From contig CAJNDO010000001.1 in NCBI GenBank assembly GCA_905221545.1, positions 1-64,000 on the forward strand: a DNA stretch of 64,000 bases. The letters run 5' to 3'. The position numbers and the translations under genes were made by a program. This document shows, piece by piece, positions 19,654-27,923 of the stretch. Source of the DNA: a bacterium (GTDB taxonomy: Bacteria; Bacillota; Bacilli; Lactobacillales; Streptococcaceae). The first letter of the stretch is position 1. Every line of letters starts with the position of its first letter. Under the pieces are notes generated by a model. That model was given only the letters and a program-made list of their open reading frames with translations, made no database searches and was not told where the DNA came from.

Positions 19654-20370
19654 ATGAAGATATTTTTTATTGGAGGTCTAGGAAGCAATGTCTATCATAG
19701 CAAGGATTTTCTTCAAGAACTAGATTCGCAGGTCTGTTTTCTAAATCCATATGAAAAGCATTTTCGAGATGAAACAGAATTGAAAGCCTGGTTTAAAAAG
19801 GAAATAGTAGAGGGAGAATCTATCTGTCTGATAGGCCATTCTCTTGGAGGGGATTTGGCTCGTTATCTCGCATCGGAATTTCATGAAGTGAAAAAACTGA
19901 TTCTTTTGGATGGTGGCTATCTAGATTTAGATAAGATTTTACCTTTAGATACAGAGTTAGAGGAAGCTAAAAACTATATTGAATCTCAAGTCGTTTCAGA
20001 CTTAGCTCTTCTTATTTCTAAAGAGAAATCTGAAGCAAAGCATTGGTCAGAAAATATGGAGAAAGCTGTAAGACAGTCCTATCACTGGAATGCGGAGTAT
20101 GATAGATATGAGTTAGCTATAAATTATGAAAATATAGAAGCTATTCTTCGACTACGGCGGAAAATACAAGCTTTTAAGAGAGAAGTGGGGGATATCTTAT
20201 TTATTAGTCCTCGCTATCCTAATGAAGCTATATGGAGAGAGGAATCCCTAAAAGAATTGCCAGACTGTTTTGATACTATTTTTCTAAAAAACTTTAGTCA
20301 TGAGCTTTTTACTGAAGCACCTAAAGAAATCGCTAGTCTGATTAATGAGTGGCTCGCTTATTCTCACTGA
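19654..20370 (+). CDS. Alpha/beta hydrolase
   Basis: 238 residues, cytoplasmic. The N-terminal FFIGGLGSN oxyanion-type loop, the nucleophile elbow CLIGHSLGGDLAR with the serine, and a C-terminal histidine in LKNFSHELF complete a plausible Ser-Asp-His triad. It is a small esterase/lipase-like hydrolase with unknown substrate. It starts 3 nt after the upstream small gene, so it is translated from the same message. It lacks a lid domain of note and has no signal peptide. Confidence 0.8.
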   Translation: MKIFFIGGLGSNVYHSKDFLQELDSQVCFLNPYEKHFRDETELKAWFKKEIVEGESICLIGHSLGGDLARYLASEFHEVKKLILLDGGYLDLDKILPLDTELEEAKNYIESQVVSDLALLISKEKSEAKHWSENMEKAVRQSYHWNAEYDRYELAINYENIEAILRLRRKIQAFKREVGDILFISPRYPNEAIWREESLKELPDCFDTIFLKNFSHELFTEAPKEIASLINEWLAYSH

Positions 20371-20488
20371 ACTACTTGTATTACTTGAAATGGTATAAGA
20401 TTTAAAATAGCGGCATTAATAACTTTTCAAAACCATAATATTTATTTACTCTGATAGAGATTATTACGGGAGCGAATTATCCTGCCAT

Positions 20489-20517
20489 TGTAATTACCGT
20501 AATTATTTGTTATAATG
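20489..20517 (+). promoter_or_regulatory. Promoter/operator of the toxin-antitoxin pair
   Basis: TTGTAA (20489-20494) and TATAAT (20512-20517) have a 17 bp spacer. Two direct GTAATTA repeats (20491-20497, 20500-20506) lie in the -35/spacer region. They are the likely binding site of the AbrB-like antitoxin, giving autorepression. Confidence 0.65.
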
Positions 20518-20536
20518 TATCAAAGGAGAAAATCAG

Positions 20537-20773
20537 ATGGTAGTAAAAACAAGAAAACAAGGAAATTCAATCACTATTACGATTCCAAGTGAATTTAATA
20601 TTCCAAGTGGTGTAAAGTACGAAGCTAAATTGTTACCAAGTGGTGAGATTATCTTTACTCCTGAAGAATTGGATCAGCAGGTTTCTTATGTATCTGATGA
20701 AGCCTTTGACTTAAATTTAGATAAAATCTTTGACGAATACGACGATGTTTTCAAAGCTTTGGTGGGAAAATAA
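20537..20773 (+). CDS. AbrB/MazE-family antitoxin
   Basis: 78 residues. A swapped-hairpin AbrB DNA-binding domain (MVVKTRKQGNSITITIPSEFN) is followed by an acidic tail (DEAFDLNLDKIFDEYDD) suited to wrap and neutralise a toxin. It is the first gene of a two-gene operon with a Doc-type toxin, with AAGGAG upstream. The combination of AbrB-type antitoxin with Doc differs from the classical Phd-Doc pair of phage P1. Autoregulation is inferred from the direct repeats in its promoter. Confidence 0.82.
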   Translation: MVVKTRKQGNSITITIPSEFNIPSGVKYEAKLLPSGEIIFTPEELDQQVSYVSDEAFDLNLDKIFDEYDDVFKALVGK

Positions 20774-20781
20774 CAGTATAA

Positions 20782-21183
20782 TTGACAGAAAAGCAAATTG
20801 AAAAAATAAATGCTTTAGCAATCCAGTGTTATTCTCCAAATAAGGAAATTCAGACAGTTAGTCCTTTTGCTTTAAATATGATTGTCAATTTCCCAGAACA
20901 ATTTGTCTTTGGGAAGCCTCTTTATCCAACAATTTTTGAAAAGGCAACGATACTATTTGTCCAATTGATAAAGAAGCATGTTTTTGCCAATTCTAATAAA
21001 CGAACTGCTTTCTTTGTTTTAGTAAAATTTCTGCAATTAAATGGCTATCGTTTTACTGTTTCGGTTGAAGAAGCGGTAAATATGTATGTAACTATCGCAG
21101 TAGAATCCTTAACATATGAAAGCTTAACCACCTACGCCAAATGGGTCTCTGAACATTCGTTTAGAATTAATGGAAAAAATTAA
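20782..21183 (+). CDS. Doc-type Fic-fold toxin
   Basis: 133 residues starting with TTG 20782. Motif HVFANSNKRTAF (residues 66-77) is the Fic/Doc active site H-x-F-x-x-x-N-K-R. In Doc it phosphorylates EF-Tu and stops translation. The GN-K form rather than GNGR points to a Doc kinase, not an AMPylase. No good ribosome site precedes the TTG, which is 8 nt after the antitoxin stop. Translation is therefore probably coupled and low, as expected for a toxin. A terminator lies at 21221-21275. Confidence 0.82.
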   Translation: MTEKQIEKINALAIQCYSPNKEIQTVSPFALNMIVNFPEQFVFGKPLYPTIFEKATILFVQLIKKHVFANSNKRTAFFVLVKFLQLNGYRFTVSVEEAVNMYVTIAVESLTYESLTTYAKWVSEHSFRINGKN

Positions 21184-21220
21184 GCTCAAATATTTAATTC
21201 TTGTAAGTATAAAAATAGAT

Positions 21221-21275
21221 AAAGAGACTATATTAGAAATCTGTCATGCAGAAACTGATATTGTCTCTTTTTATT
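21221..21275 (+). terminator. Terminator of the toxin-antitoxin operon
   Basis: A near-perfect stem pairs 21221-21235 with 21256-21270 and is followed by TTTATT. Confidence 0.7.
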
Positions 21276-21315
21276 GATGAGTGAGAATTTTCGGTATCTT
21301 CCTACATCTCATATA

Positions 21316-21370
21316 ACAAAAACGAACAGGCTCTTTTTCTGTCATTCAGAAGAGAACTTGTTCGTTTTTT
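21316..21370. terminator. Bidirectional terminator before the permease operon
   Basis: A long imperfect hairpin, ACGAACAGGCTCT...AGAGAACTTGTTCGT, has A-run and T-run flanks. It lies 5 nt after the minus-strand stop at 21375, so it mainly ends that operon. Confidence 0.75.
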
Positions 21371-21374
21371 TCTT

Positions 21375-22190
21375 TTAAAACACTCGATACACGTAGGGAT
21401 TTTCTGGTTTATCGACTTTGGTAAAGCTTTCGATTTCCAAGGTTGGAAGGTTTTGTTTGAGTTCTTTATGGTAGTGATTGACCAGTTTTCCTTTGGCTGT
21501 AATCCAGGTGTTGTTTTCATATTGACGGGTATTTCCCTTGGTCAGCAATCCATAGACACCTGAATCCGCGATACAGTGAATAATGCCGAAGCGGAATAGA
21601 AATTGGCTATTGGCATGACTGGGGTCGTTATAGACAAAGCCTGTGAACTGGACTGTCTTGCCCTCAAATTCATATGGATAGTCGTAGATAGCCTCCATGA
21701 CTTCCATATAGTTTTCATTCGTAATCTGAATGCTATCTTGGGACAAATATTTATCCGCCGCTGTCCGCATTTCCTTTTCATAGGCTGTTTTTGAGAAATA
21801 AGAACTGGTATCTGGTTTCAAATATTGGCTTGTCGTTCCTTCGCTGGTCTGAATGGCTTGATCCGTTCCTTCTGATAAGGGGAAATGATAACCTTTAGCA
21901 GAAACGGTCTGAGAATCCAAGCTAACAGTTGGGAAAGTTAAACCGACAATAATTGGAATTGCCAGAAGAGCAATACTCGTCACCTTCGCTAATCGATTGT
22001 TCAGATGACTGTGAGTTTTAACTTGCTTCATCCAGATATACAGCTGGACGATTGCCAAGATAAAGGAAAGTACCATGGAAATATAGGCCAGATAGGAATA
22101 GTGCATGTTGATATACTGGTTTAATTTGCCCGACAGATGGAGATAAATGGTCAATTCAAAATAGCCAGCTAAAACTAAAAATCGAATCAT
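21375..22190 (-). CDS. TIGR03943 family membrane protein (YcgQ-like)
   Basis: 271 residues. Three to four N-terminal transmembrane helices (residues 1-20, 32-53, 71-89) are followed by a large outside or C-terminal soluble domain that contains GFVYNDPSHANSQFLFRFGIIHCIADSG. In this family it always sits with a YcgR/YraQ-type permease, as here, where it overlaps by 4 nt. The pair is suspected to handle metals or co-factors, but the substrate is not established. It is the last gene of a three-gene minus-strand operon. Confidence 0.85.
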   Translation of the reverse strand: MIRFLVLAGYFELTIYLHLSGKLNQYINMHYSYLAYISMVLSFILAIVQLYIWMKQVKTHSHLNNRLAKVTSIALLAIPIIVGLTFPTVSLDSQTVSAKGYHFPLSEGTDQAIQTSEGTTSQYLKPDTSSYFSKTAYEKEMRTAADKYLSQDSIQITNENYMEVMEAIYDYPYEFEGKTVQFTGFVYNDPSHANSQFLFRFGIIHCIADSGVYGLLTKGNTRQYENNTWITAKGKLVNHYHKELKQNLPTLEIESFTKVDKPENPYVYRVF

Positions 22191-23092
22191 AGGATGACTC
22201 CAATCAAGAGTGAATAGACTAAAACGACCAGAGTTACAATCGTAATGAAGTGACTGATAAATCGTGCTTTCAAGTAATTTTTCATCATGAGAATATTTTT
22301 GATATCCAGCATTGGACCAATCACCAGAAAGGCCAGAACTGGTGCCAAACCGAAACTCGAAAGTAGAGAAGCGCCGATAAAGGCATCCGCCTCACTACAG
22401 AGCGAAAGAAGAAAGGCTAGAATCATCAAGAGTAGGATGGCAAAAAGAGGGGTCGCACTGATAGAGGTCAGAATACGAGTCGGAACATAAACCTGTATAA
22501 CAGAGGCAAAGAGACAGCCAAATACCAAATAACGCCCCGTATCAAAAAATTCATCAATGGCTTGCACAAAGACCTGAAAAACCTTTTTTGCAGAGCTTAA
22601 GTGAGAAAAATTATGCTCATGACAGGCCAGACGATTTTCTTTTTGAATGGGTTCTTGCCAGAAAAATCCCAGAAAAATTCCTAATATCACAGCTACAACA
22701 ATGGAACCCAGAGCTCGTAACAGGGCGATATGGAAGGAGTTGCCAAAGGCAGAATAAGTCGCAAAAAGTACAATGGGATTGATAACAGGTGCTGTCACAA
22801 GAAAGGGAACGGCTGTGTAACTGGGAACCTTTTTTTCCAGAAAACGATTGATAATGGGGACGATTCCACATTCACAAGAGGGGAAAAGTATCCCGACGAA
22901 GGTGCCAAAAAAGATTCTCCCCCAACGATTTCGAGGGAGAAAATGATAAACCTTTTCAGGTGTGATATAAACCTCAATCAGCCCTGAAACAATACTTCCT
23001 ATCAGAACGAAGGGTAGGGCTTCAATGATTATAGAGAGAAAGATAGCCCCAGTCTGAAGCACACTAGATGGGAGTTGTTGGAAAGCAGTCAT
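22187..23092 (-). CDS. Permease of the YcgR/YraQ family (DUF318)
   Basis: 301-residue polytopic protein (about 8 membrane segments). It has the family hallmarks GIVPIINRFLEKKVPSY preceded by PSCECG (a cysteine pair, potential metal ligand) and LCSEADAFIGASL in the second half. It is predicted to export or import a metal or small molecule together with its YcgQ partner. It starts directly after the stop of the 43-codon gene (TAG-ATG), showing translational coupling. Confidence 0.85.
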   Translation of the reverse strand: MTAFQQLPSSVLQTGAIFLSIIIEALPFVLIGSIVSGLIEVYITPEKVYHFLPRNRWGRIFFGTFVGILFPSCECGIVPIINRFLEKKVPSYTAVPFLVTAPVINPIVLFATYSAFGNSFHIALLRALGSIVVAVILGIFLGFFWQEPIQKENRLACHEHNFSHLSSAKKVFQVFVQAIDEFFDTGRYLVFGCLFASVIQVYVPTRILTSISATPLFAILLLMILAFLLSLCSEADAFIGASLLSSFGLAPVLAFLVIGPMLDIKNILMMKNYLKARFISHFITIVTLVVLVYSLLIGVIL

Positions 23093-23224
23093 CTAGTTTT
23101 TCTTTTCTGATTTGGCTTTTTTCTCTTTGTCATCAGGGAAAGTGACTTGTTTCAAATCAGGGAGTTTAGCAAACTCTTCAAACATCTTGTCCAAATCGTC
23201 TCGTTTTGTAAATTTTACAGCCAT
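23093..23224 (-). CDS. Small 43-residue protein at the head of the permease operon
   Basis: Too short for ordinary gene calling. It reads MAVKFTKRDDLDKMFEEF and ends in a Lys-rich tail (KEKKAKSEKKN). The ATG at 23224 is preceded on the minus strand by GAGGT at 5 nt. Its stop abuts the ATG of the permease. It is soluble, strongly charged and probably helical. Clean translation signals and tight coupling support a real gene. Its function is unknown, perhaps a regulator or subunit of the permease pair. Confidence 0.75.
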   Translation of the reverse strand: MAVKFTKRDDLDKMFEEFAKLPDLKQVTFPDDKEKKAKSEKKN

Positions 23225-23308
23225 AGGTGTACCTCGATTCTAAATTCTACCTCTATTATACTATTATTTTGAGGAAAAGGGAGTTTTTTAATTTGTTTTC
23301 GATAGTTG

Positions 23309-23458
23309 ATACTCTTCGAAAATCTCTTCAAACCACGTCAGCTTCGCCTTGCCGTATATATGTGACTGACTTCGTCAGTCTTATCTACAACCTCAAAACA
23401 GTGTTTTGAGCAGTCTGTAGCAAGCTTCCTAGTTTACTTTTTGATTTTCATTGAGTAT
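23309..23458 (-). repeat. BOX element
   Basis: 150 bp. It begins ATACTCTTCGAAAATCTCTT and ends TTTTCATTGAGTAT. It contains the CACGTCAGCTTCGCCTTGCCGTA segment that is complementary to the BOXA1R primer site. This is a complete boxA-boxB-boxC repeat of pneumococcus and mitis-group streptococci. It lies 45 bp before tex and is in the opposite orientation to the copy at 29956. Confidence 0.93.
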
Positions 23459-23488
23459 GAAAAGGATTGGAGCAAGCCTTCCAGCTTG

Positions 23489-23497
23489 TGGTATAAT
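23489..23497 (+). promoter_or_regulatory. Extended -10 promoter of tex
   Basis: TGGTATAAT (23489-23497) ends 6 nt before the tex ATG at 23504. A start site about 7 nt downstream would coincide with the A of the start codon, so a leaderless message is expected. No ribosome site is visible. Confidence 0.6.
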
Positions 23498-23503
23498 AGA
23501 TTC

Positions 23504-25633
23504 ATGGATAAAAAATATGAAAAAATCTCCCAGGATTTGGGAGTGACGTTAAAGCAGATTGATACTGTTCTAAGTTTGACCGCTGAGGGGGCGACTATTC
23601 CCTTTATCGCGCGTTATCGCAAGGACATGACTGGTAGTCTGGATGAGGTGGCAATTAAGGCTATTATTGATCTGGATAAAAGCCTGACTAATCTCAATGA
23701 CCGTAAGGAAGCTGTCTTAGCTAAGATTCAAGAACAAGGCAAGTTGACCAAGGAATTGGAAGAAGCTATCTTATCTGCCGAAAAATTAGCAGACGTTGAA
23801 GAACTCTATCTTCCTTACAAGGAAAAGCGTCGGACCAAGGCAACCATTGCCCGTGAAGCTGGACTCTTTCCTCTTGCTCGTCTGATTTTGCAGAATGTAG
23901 CTGACTTAGAGAAAGAAGCTGAAAAGTTTGTCTGTGAAGGATTTGCGACTGGGAAGGAGGCTTTAGCTGGTGCAGTTGATATCTTGGTCGAAGCCTTATC
24001 GGAAGATGTGACACTGCGCGCCATGACTTATCAGGAGGTGCTGAGACACTCTAAACTAACTTCTCAAGTTAAAGATGAAAGTCTTGATGAAAAGCAGGTT
24101 TTTCAGATTTACTATGATTTTTCAGAGACAGTTGGAACTATGCAAGGTTATCGTACTTTGGCCCTCAATCGTGGGGAGAAACTTGGTGTCTTGAAAGTCG
24201 GTTTTGAACATGCGACGGATCGTATTCTAGCTTTCTTTGCTGCTCGTTTCAAGGTAAAAAATGCCTATATTGATGAAGTTGTTCAGCAATCTGTTAAGAA
24301 AAAAGTCTTGCCTGCTATCGAGCGCCGAATTAGGACAGAATTAACTGAAAAGGCAGAAGAAGGGGCTATCCAACTCTTTTCTGATAATCTGCGCAATCTT
24401 CTCTTGGTTGCTCCGCTGAAAGGGCGCGTGGTTCTTGGATTTGACCCAGCCTTTCGTACAGGTGCCAAACTTGCTGTCGTTGATGCAACTGGGAAAATGC
24501 TGACAACTCAGGTCATTTATCCTGTTAAACCAGCATCAGCTCGTCAAATCGAAGAAGCCAAGAAAGAACTGGCGGACTTGATTGGTCAATACGGCGTAGA
24601 AATTATTGCCATCGGAAATGGAACTGCCAGTCGTGAAAGTGAAGCCTTTGTGGCGGAAGTTCTTAAAGCTTTTCCAGAAGTCAGCTATGTTATCGTCAAT
24701 GAAAGTGGTGCTTCTGTCTATTCTGCTAGTGAACTAGCTCGTCAGGAGTTTCCAGACTTGACCGTTGAAAAGCGTTCGGCTATCTCAATCGCCCGTCGCT
24801 TGCAAGATCCTCTTGCGGAATTGGTCAAAATCGATCCTAAGTCAATCGGTGTCGGTCAGTACCAGCACGATGTTAGCCAGAAAAAACTGTCTGAAAGTCT
24901 GGACTTTGTCGTCGATACCGTGGTAAACCAAGTCGGTGTCAATATCAATACAGCCAGCCCAGCCCTCCTTTCCCATGTTGCTGGACTTAATAAAACCATT
25001 TCTGAAAATATTGTCAAATACCGTGAGGAAGAAGGAAAAATCACTTCACGCGCTCAAATCAAGAAGGTTCCTCGTCTGGGAGCCAAGGCTTTTGAACAGG
25101 CTGCTGGTTTCCTCCGTATTCCTGAAAGTAGCAATATCCTTGATAATACAGGGGTTCACCCAGAAAATTACGCTGCTGTCAAGGAACTTTTCAAACGCTT
25201 GGATATCAAAGACTTGAATGAAGAGGCCCAAAGCAAACTCAAGTCGCTTTCAGTTAAGGAAATGGCGCACGAACTGGATCTTGGCCCAGAAACCCTTAAA
25301 GATATCATTGCCGACCTTCTCAAACCAGGTCGAGATTTCCGTGATTCCTTTGACGCACCTGTGCTTCGCCAAGATGTTCTAGATATCAAGGACTTAGTGG
25401 TTGGGCAAAAGCTAGAAGGAGTAGTGCGTAATGTCGTTGACTTCGGTGCTTTTGTTGATATCGGGATTCACGAGGATGGTTTGATACACATTTCCCACAT
25501 GAGTCGCAAATTTATCAAACACCCTAGCCAAGTGGTGTCTGTCGGTGATTTGGTAACCGTTTGGGTCAAGAAAATTGATACTGAACGGGAAAAAGTCAAT
25601 CTGTCGCTCCTGGCTCCAAATGAAACTGACTGA
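23504..25633 (+). CDS. tex: S1 RNA-binding transcription accessory protein Tex
   Basis: 709 residues. An N-terminal helical/HTH region ([17 protein letters not shown]) is followed by the YqgF-like nuclease-fold domain [19 protein letters not shown]. Helix-hairpin-helix repeats ([37 protein letters not shown]) come next, then a C-terminal S1 domain ([24 protein letters not shown]). Tex binds nucleic acid and affects transcription and DNA-damage tolerance. The upstream frame start at 23441 falls inside the BOX element. The ATG at 23504 begins the conserved sequence. It overlaps sprT by 14 nt. Confidence 0.93.
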   Translation: MDKKYEKISQDLGVTLKQIDTVLSLTAEGATIPFIARYRKDMTGSLDEVAIKAIIDLDKSLTNLNDRKEAVLAKIQEQGKLTKELEEAILSAEKLADVEELYLPYKEKRRTKATIAREAGLFPLARLILQNVADLEKEAEKFVCEGFATGKEALAGAVDILVEALSEDVTLRAMTYQEVLRHSKLTSQVKDESLDEKQVFQIYYDFSETVGTMQGYRTLALNRGEKLGVLKVGFEHATDRILAFFAARFKVKNAYIDEVVQQSVKKKVLPAIERRIRTELTEKAEEGAIQLFSDNLRNLLLVAPLKGRVVLGFDPAFRTGAKLAVVDATGKMLTTQVIYPVKPASARQIEEAKKELADLIGQYGVEIIAIGNGTASRESEAFVAEVLKAFPEVSYVIVNESGASVYSASELARQEFPDLTVEKRSAISIARRLQDPLAELVKIDPKSIGVGQYQHDVSQKKLSESLDFVVDTVVNQVGVNINTASPALLSHVAGLNKTISENIVKYREEEGKITSRAQIKKVPRLGAKAFEQAAGFLRIPESSNILDNTGVHPENYAAVKELFKRLDIKDLNEEAQSKLKSLSVKEMAHELDLGPETLKDIIADLLKPGRDFRDSFDAPVLRQDVLDIKDLVVGQKLEGVVRNVVDFGAFVDIGIHEDGLIHISHMSRKFIKHPSQVVSVGDLVTVWVKKIDTEREKVNLSLLAPNETD

Positions 25634-26072
25634 TTACGTCAAGCAGGTTTCACTAGAAGACTTCGGCAGACCTTTTATCCATCAAGCCCAGTGGAATTCT
25701 CGTCTACGTTCGACAGGTGGGCGATTTTTCCCTAAAGATGGGCATCTGGATTTCAACCCCAAAGTTTATCAGGAACTGGGTTTGGACGTTTTTAGGAAAA
25801 TTGTCCGCCATGAACTCTGTCATTATCACCTCTATTTTCAAGGGAAGGGCTATCAACATAAGGATCGGGAGTTTAAGGAACTTTTGAAAGCAGTGGATGG
25901 ATTACGCTTTGTGCCAACCTTGCCCAATAGCAACTCCAAGCCAATCAAGTTTTATCGTTGTCAATACTGCCAGCAAACTTATCATCGCAAACGAAGGATT
26001 GATACCAAACGCTATCGCTGTGGAGTTTGTCGAGGAAAGTTATTACTTGTAAATCAGCCTGAGGACCGATGA
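25620..26072 (+). CDS. SprT-like metalloprotease-fold protein
   Basis: 150 residues. It contains the zincin motif [12 protein letters not shown] (HExxH type) and a C-terminal zinc ribbon ([12 protein letters not shown]...[10 protein letters not shown], two CxxC pairs). The SprT/Spartan fold is associated with DNA-protein interactions in other organisms. The bacterial role is poorly known. The ATG at 25620 lies inside the end of tex, and the longer frame start at 25575 is not needed. The tex-sprT coupling is conserved in streptococci as I recall. Confidence 0.88.
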   Translation: MKLTDYVKQVSLEDFGRPFIHQAQWNSRLRSTGGRFFPKDGHLDFNPKVYQELGLDVFRKIVRHELCHYHLYFQGKGYQHKDREFKELLKAVDGLRFVPTLPNSNSKPIKFYRCQYCQQTYHRKRRIDTKRYRCGVCRGKLLLVNQPEDR

Positions 26073-26127
26073 AAGCCGAGCCTACCCGTGATATACTAAG
26101 TCTAACCTAGCAGAAAGAGGAAATAAC

Positions 26128-26400
26128 ATGAACAGTAAATTTTATAAAATGAGACGAAATCGCATGATTTCAGGAGTTCTGGCAGGTCTGTCAGACAAGT
26201 GGAACTTTGATGTTACCCTTGTCCGCTTCCTATTTGCCATTTTTACAGTCGCAAACTTTGGACTTGGCGTGATTATCTATATCATCCTAGCTTCTGTCAT
26301 GCCGACCAAGGAAGAAATCGAAGCAGAAATGTACGGAACAGGCCCACGCAAACGCAAAGAAGCCCAAGCCATTGACGACAATGAAGGTTGGTTTTGGTGA
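26128..26400 (+). CDS. PspC-domain membrane protein
   Basis: 90 residues. The PspC (phage-shock C) domain reads MRRNRMISGVLAGLSDKWN followed by one membrane helix (FLFAIFTVANFGLGVIIYIILASVM) and a charged tail. It is likely a membrane-stress protein. It has its own extended -10 (TGATATACT, 26089-26097) and GAGGAAA ribosome site, and ends at a strong bidirectional terminator. Confidence 0.88.
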   Translation: MNSKFYKMRRNRMISGVLAGLSDKWNFDVTLVRFLFAIFTVANFGLGVIIYIILASVMPTKEEIEAEMYGTGPRKRKEAQAIDDNEGWFW

Positions 26401-26426
26401 GGTTCTACAAAAGATTTGAAATAAGC

Positions 26427-26473
26427 AAAAAGCTTTAAATCAATAGTCTAAACTGCTTGATTTAAAGCTTTTT
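26427..26473. terminator. Bidirectional terminator
   Basis: A perfect 16 bp stem (26427-26442 with 26458-26473) has A-run and T-run ends. It serves the PspC gene and the convergent small membrane protein gene. Confidence 0.85.
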
Positions 26474-26537
26474 TACTTTTAATGATATTTTTCCAGTTTC
26501 ATATACAAATTAAAAATAATATTTTGCACTTAGATTT

Positions 26538-26735
26538 CTAATCTGATTTTTCTTGCTGAGACAATACATTTTTTGAAAAATGATGGATACTGATAACAAC
26601 TGATAGCCAGCAAATAGCATAAGCAGTAGCTGTAAATTCTGTACCGATAAAGTATGTTTTTTCAACTAAGAGCTGACCGATGAATGGAGAGAGTAGATAG
26701 AGAAGTCCGATGAGTATATGTTCTTTGTGTTTCAT
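26538..26735 (-). CDS. Small two-TM membrane protein (65 aa)
   Basis: MKHKEHILIGLLYLLSPFIG followed by a short polar loop, a second hydrophobic helix (ATAYAICWLSVVISIHHF) and a charged tail. The start at 26735 has AAGGTG upstream. The longer frame to 26819 lacks signals. Layout, length and the LYLLSPFI block resemble the 64-residue protein at 55380-55574 (LYLIAPYI), suggesting a small paralogous family. Function unknown. Confidence 0.55.
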   Translation of the reverse strand: MKHKEHILIGLLYLLSPFIGQLLVEKTYFIGTEFTATAYAICWLSVVISIHHFSKNVLSQQEKSD

Positions 26736-26904
26736 TAAAGCGCACCTTCTTTCCTTATAGGTTGAACGACTTGCAAGTGTTAAATTTAATGGTATGTTAT
26801 CTAGGTTAAGCTTACTCAAATGTTAGTTCCCGCTTCCTCCTTCCCAAAGTAAGCCTTTTCATACTTATATTTTACAATTTTTAAAATAGGAAATCAAATC
26901 ATTT

Positions 26905-26975
26905 TCTAAGCAATTTTACTTACATTTCCCCCAATCTTACAAAAATGTAAGATTAAAGTCTCTTTTGTAAGGTTA
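26905..26975. promoter_or_regulatory. Palindromic operator region before the ABC operon
   Basis: AATCTTACA (26933-26941) and TGTAAGATT (26946-26954) form a perfect 9 bp palindrome with a 4 nt spacer. It is flanked by further CTTACA (near 26910) and TGTAAGGTTA (near 26966) half-sites. It is a probable binding site of a response regulator controlling the transporter. Confidence 0.6.
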
Positions 26976-27038
26976 GGTTATGGCAAGCGGTCTTTTTTTG
27001 ATGTAAACTAGACTCATAAAGAACAAAGGAGTAACATC

Positions 27039-27149
27039 ATGAAACAAATCTTACATAAGAAAACAAGAAAACCAAGTCACAAAGAAATCGAGCGCGTTCA
27101 GCTGGGATGCGCTATGATGCAAGCCACATTTCATTTGATGGGATATTAA
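27039..27149 (+). CDS. 36-residue leader protein of the ABC operon
   Basis: MKQILHKKTRKPSHKEIERV then a short less polar end ending in FHLMGY. It has a strong AAAGGAG site 8 nt before the ATG and ends 14 nt before the ATPase gene start. It is very basic at its N terminus. It could be a genuine small protein or a translated leader that couples expression of the transporter. I do not recognise it. Confidence 0.6.
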   Translation: MKQILHKKTRKPSHKEIERVQLGCAMMQATFHLMGY

Positions 27150-27163
27150 GAAAGGAGATTCTC

Positions 27164-27922
27164 ATGACACTTTTAGATGTAAAACACGTTCAAAAAATTT
27201 ATAAAACTCGTTTTCAGGGCAACCAAGTAGAAGCCCTTAAGGATATTCACTTTACCGTCGAAAAGGGTGACTACGTTGCTATCATGGGTGAGTCTGGTTC
27301 TGGTAAATCCACTCTTCTCAATATCCTAGCTATGCTGGACAAACCAACCCGTGGTCAGGTTTACTTGAATGGAACTGATACCGCAACCATTAAAAATTCA
27401 CAGGCTTCTAGCTTCCGTCGTGAAAAGCTAGGATTTGTCTTCCAAGACTTTAACTTGCTAGATACCCTATCTGTTAAGGACAATATCTTGCTTCCGCTTG
27501 TCTTGTCAAGAAGACCCATTACGGAGATGATGAAAAAATTGGTCGTGACAGCTGAGAATCTGGGTATCAACCAATTGCAAGAGAAGTACCCTTATGAAAT
27601 CTCTGGTGGGCAAAAACAGCGTGTAGCAGTAGCACGCGCCATCATCACAGAACCTGAAATTCTCCTTGCGGACGAGCCAACAGGAGCTCTTGACTCCAAA
27701 TCATCTGCAGCTTTACTTGATGTTTTTGATGAAATCAATGAGCGTGGCCAAACCATTCTCATGGTAACCCACTCAACAGCAGCAGCTAGCAGGGCTAAGC
27801 GTGTACTCTTTATCAAGGACGGCATTCTTTACAATCAAATCTACCGTGGAGAGAAGACAGAGCGTCAGATGTTCCAAGAAATCTCTGATACCTTGACTGT
27901 CATGGCAAGCGAGGTGAATTAG
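27164..27922 (+). CDS. ABC transporter ATPase, BceA-type
   Basis: 252 residues. Walker [11 protein letters not shown]-loop [12 protein letters not shown], signature [11 protein letters not shown], Walker [13 protein letters not shown] and H-loop VTHS make it a complete MacB/BceA-class ATPase. It pairs with the large FtsX-type permease that starts 1 nt after its stop. Such pairs sense and relieve bacitracin and other cell-wall antimicrobial peptides. The frame extends to 27107, but AAAGGAG before the ATG at 27164 decides the start. Confidence 0.92.
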   Translation: MTLLDVKHVQKIYKTRFQGNQVEALKDIHFTVEKGDYVAIMGESGSGKSTLLNILAMLDKPTRGQVYLNGTDTATIKNSQASSFRREKLGFVFQDFNLLDTLSVKDNILLPLVLSRRPITEMMKKLVVTAENLGINQLQEKYPYEISGGQKQRVAVARAIITEPEILLADEPTGALDSKSSAALLDVFDEINERGQTILMVTHSTAAASRAKRVLFIKDGILYNQIYRGEKTERQMFQEISDTLTVMASEVN

Positions 27923-27923
27923 T

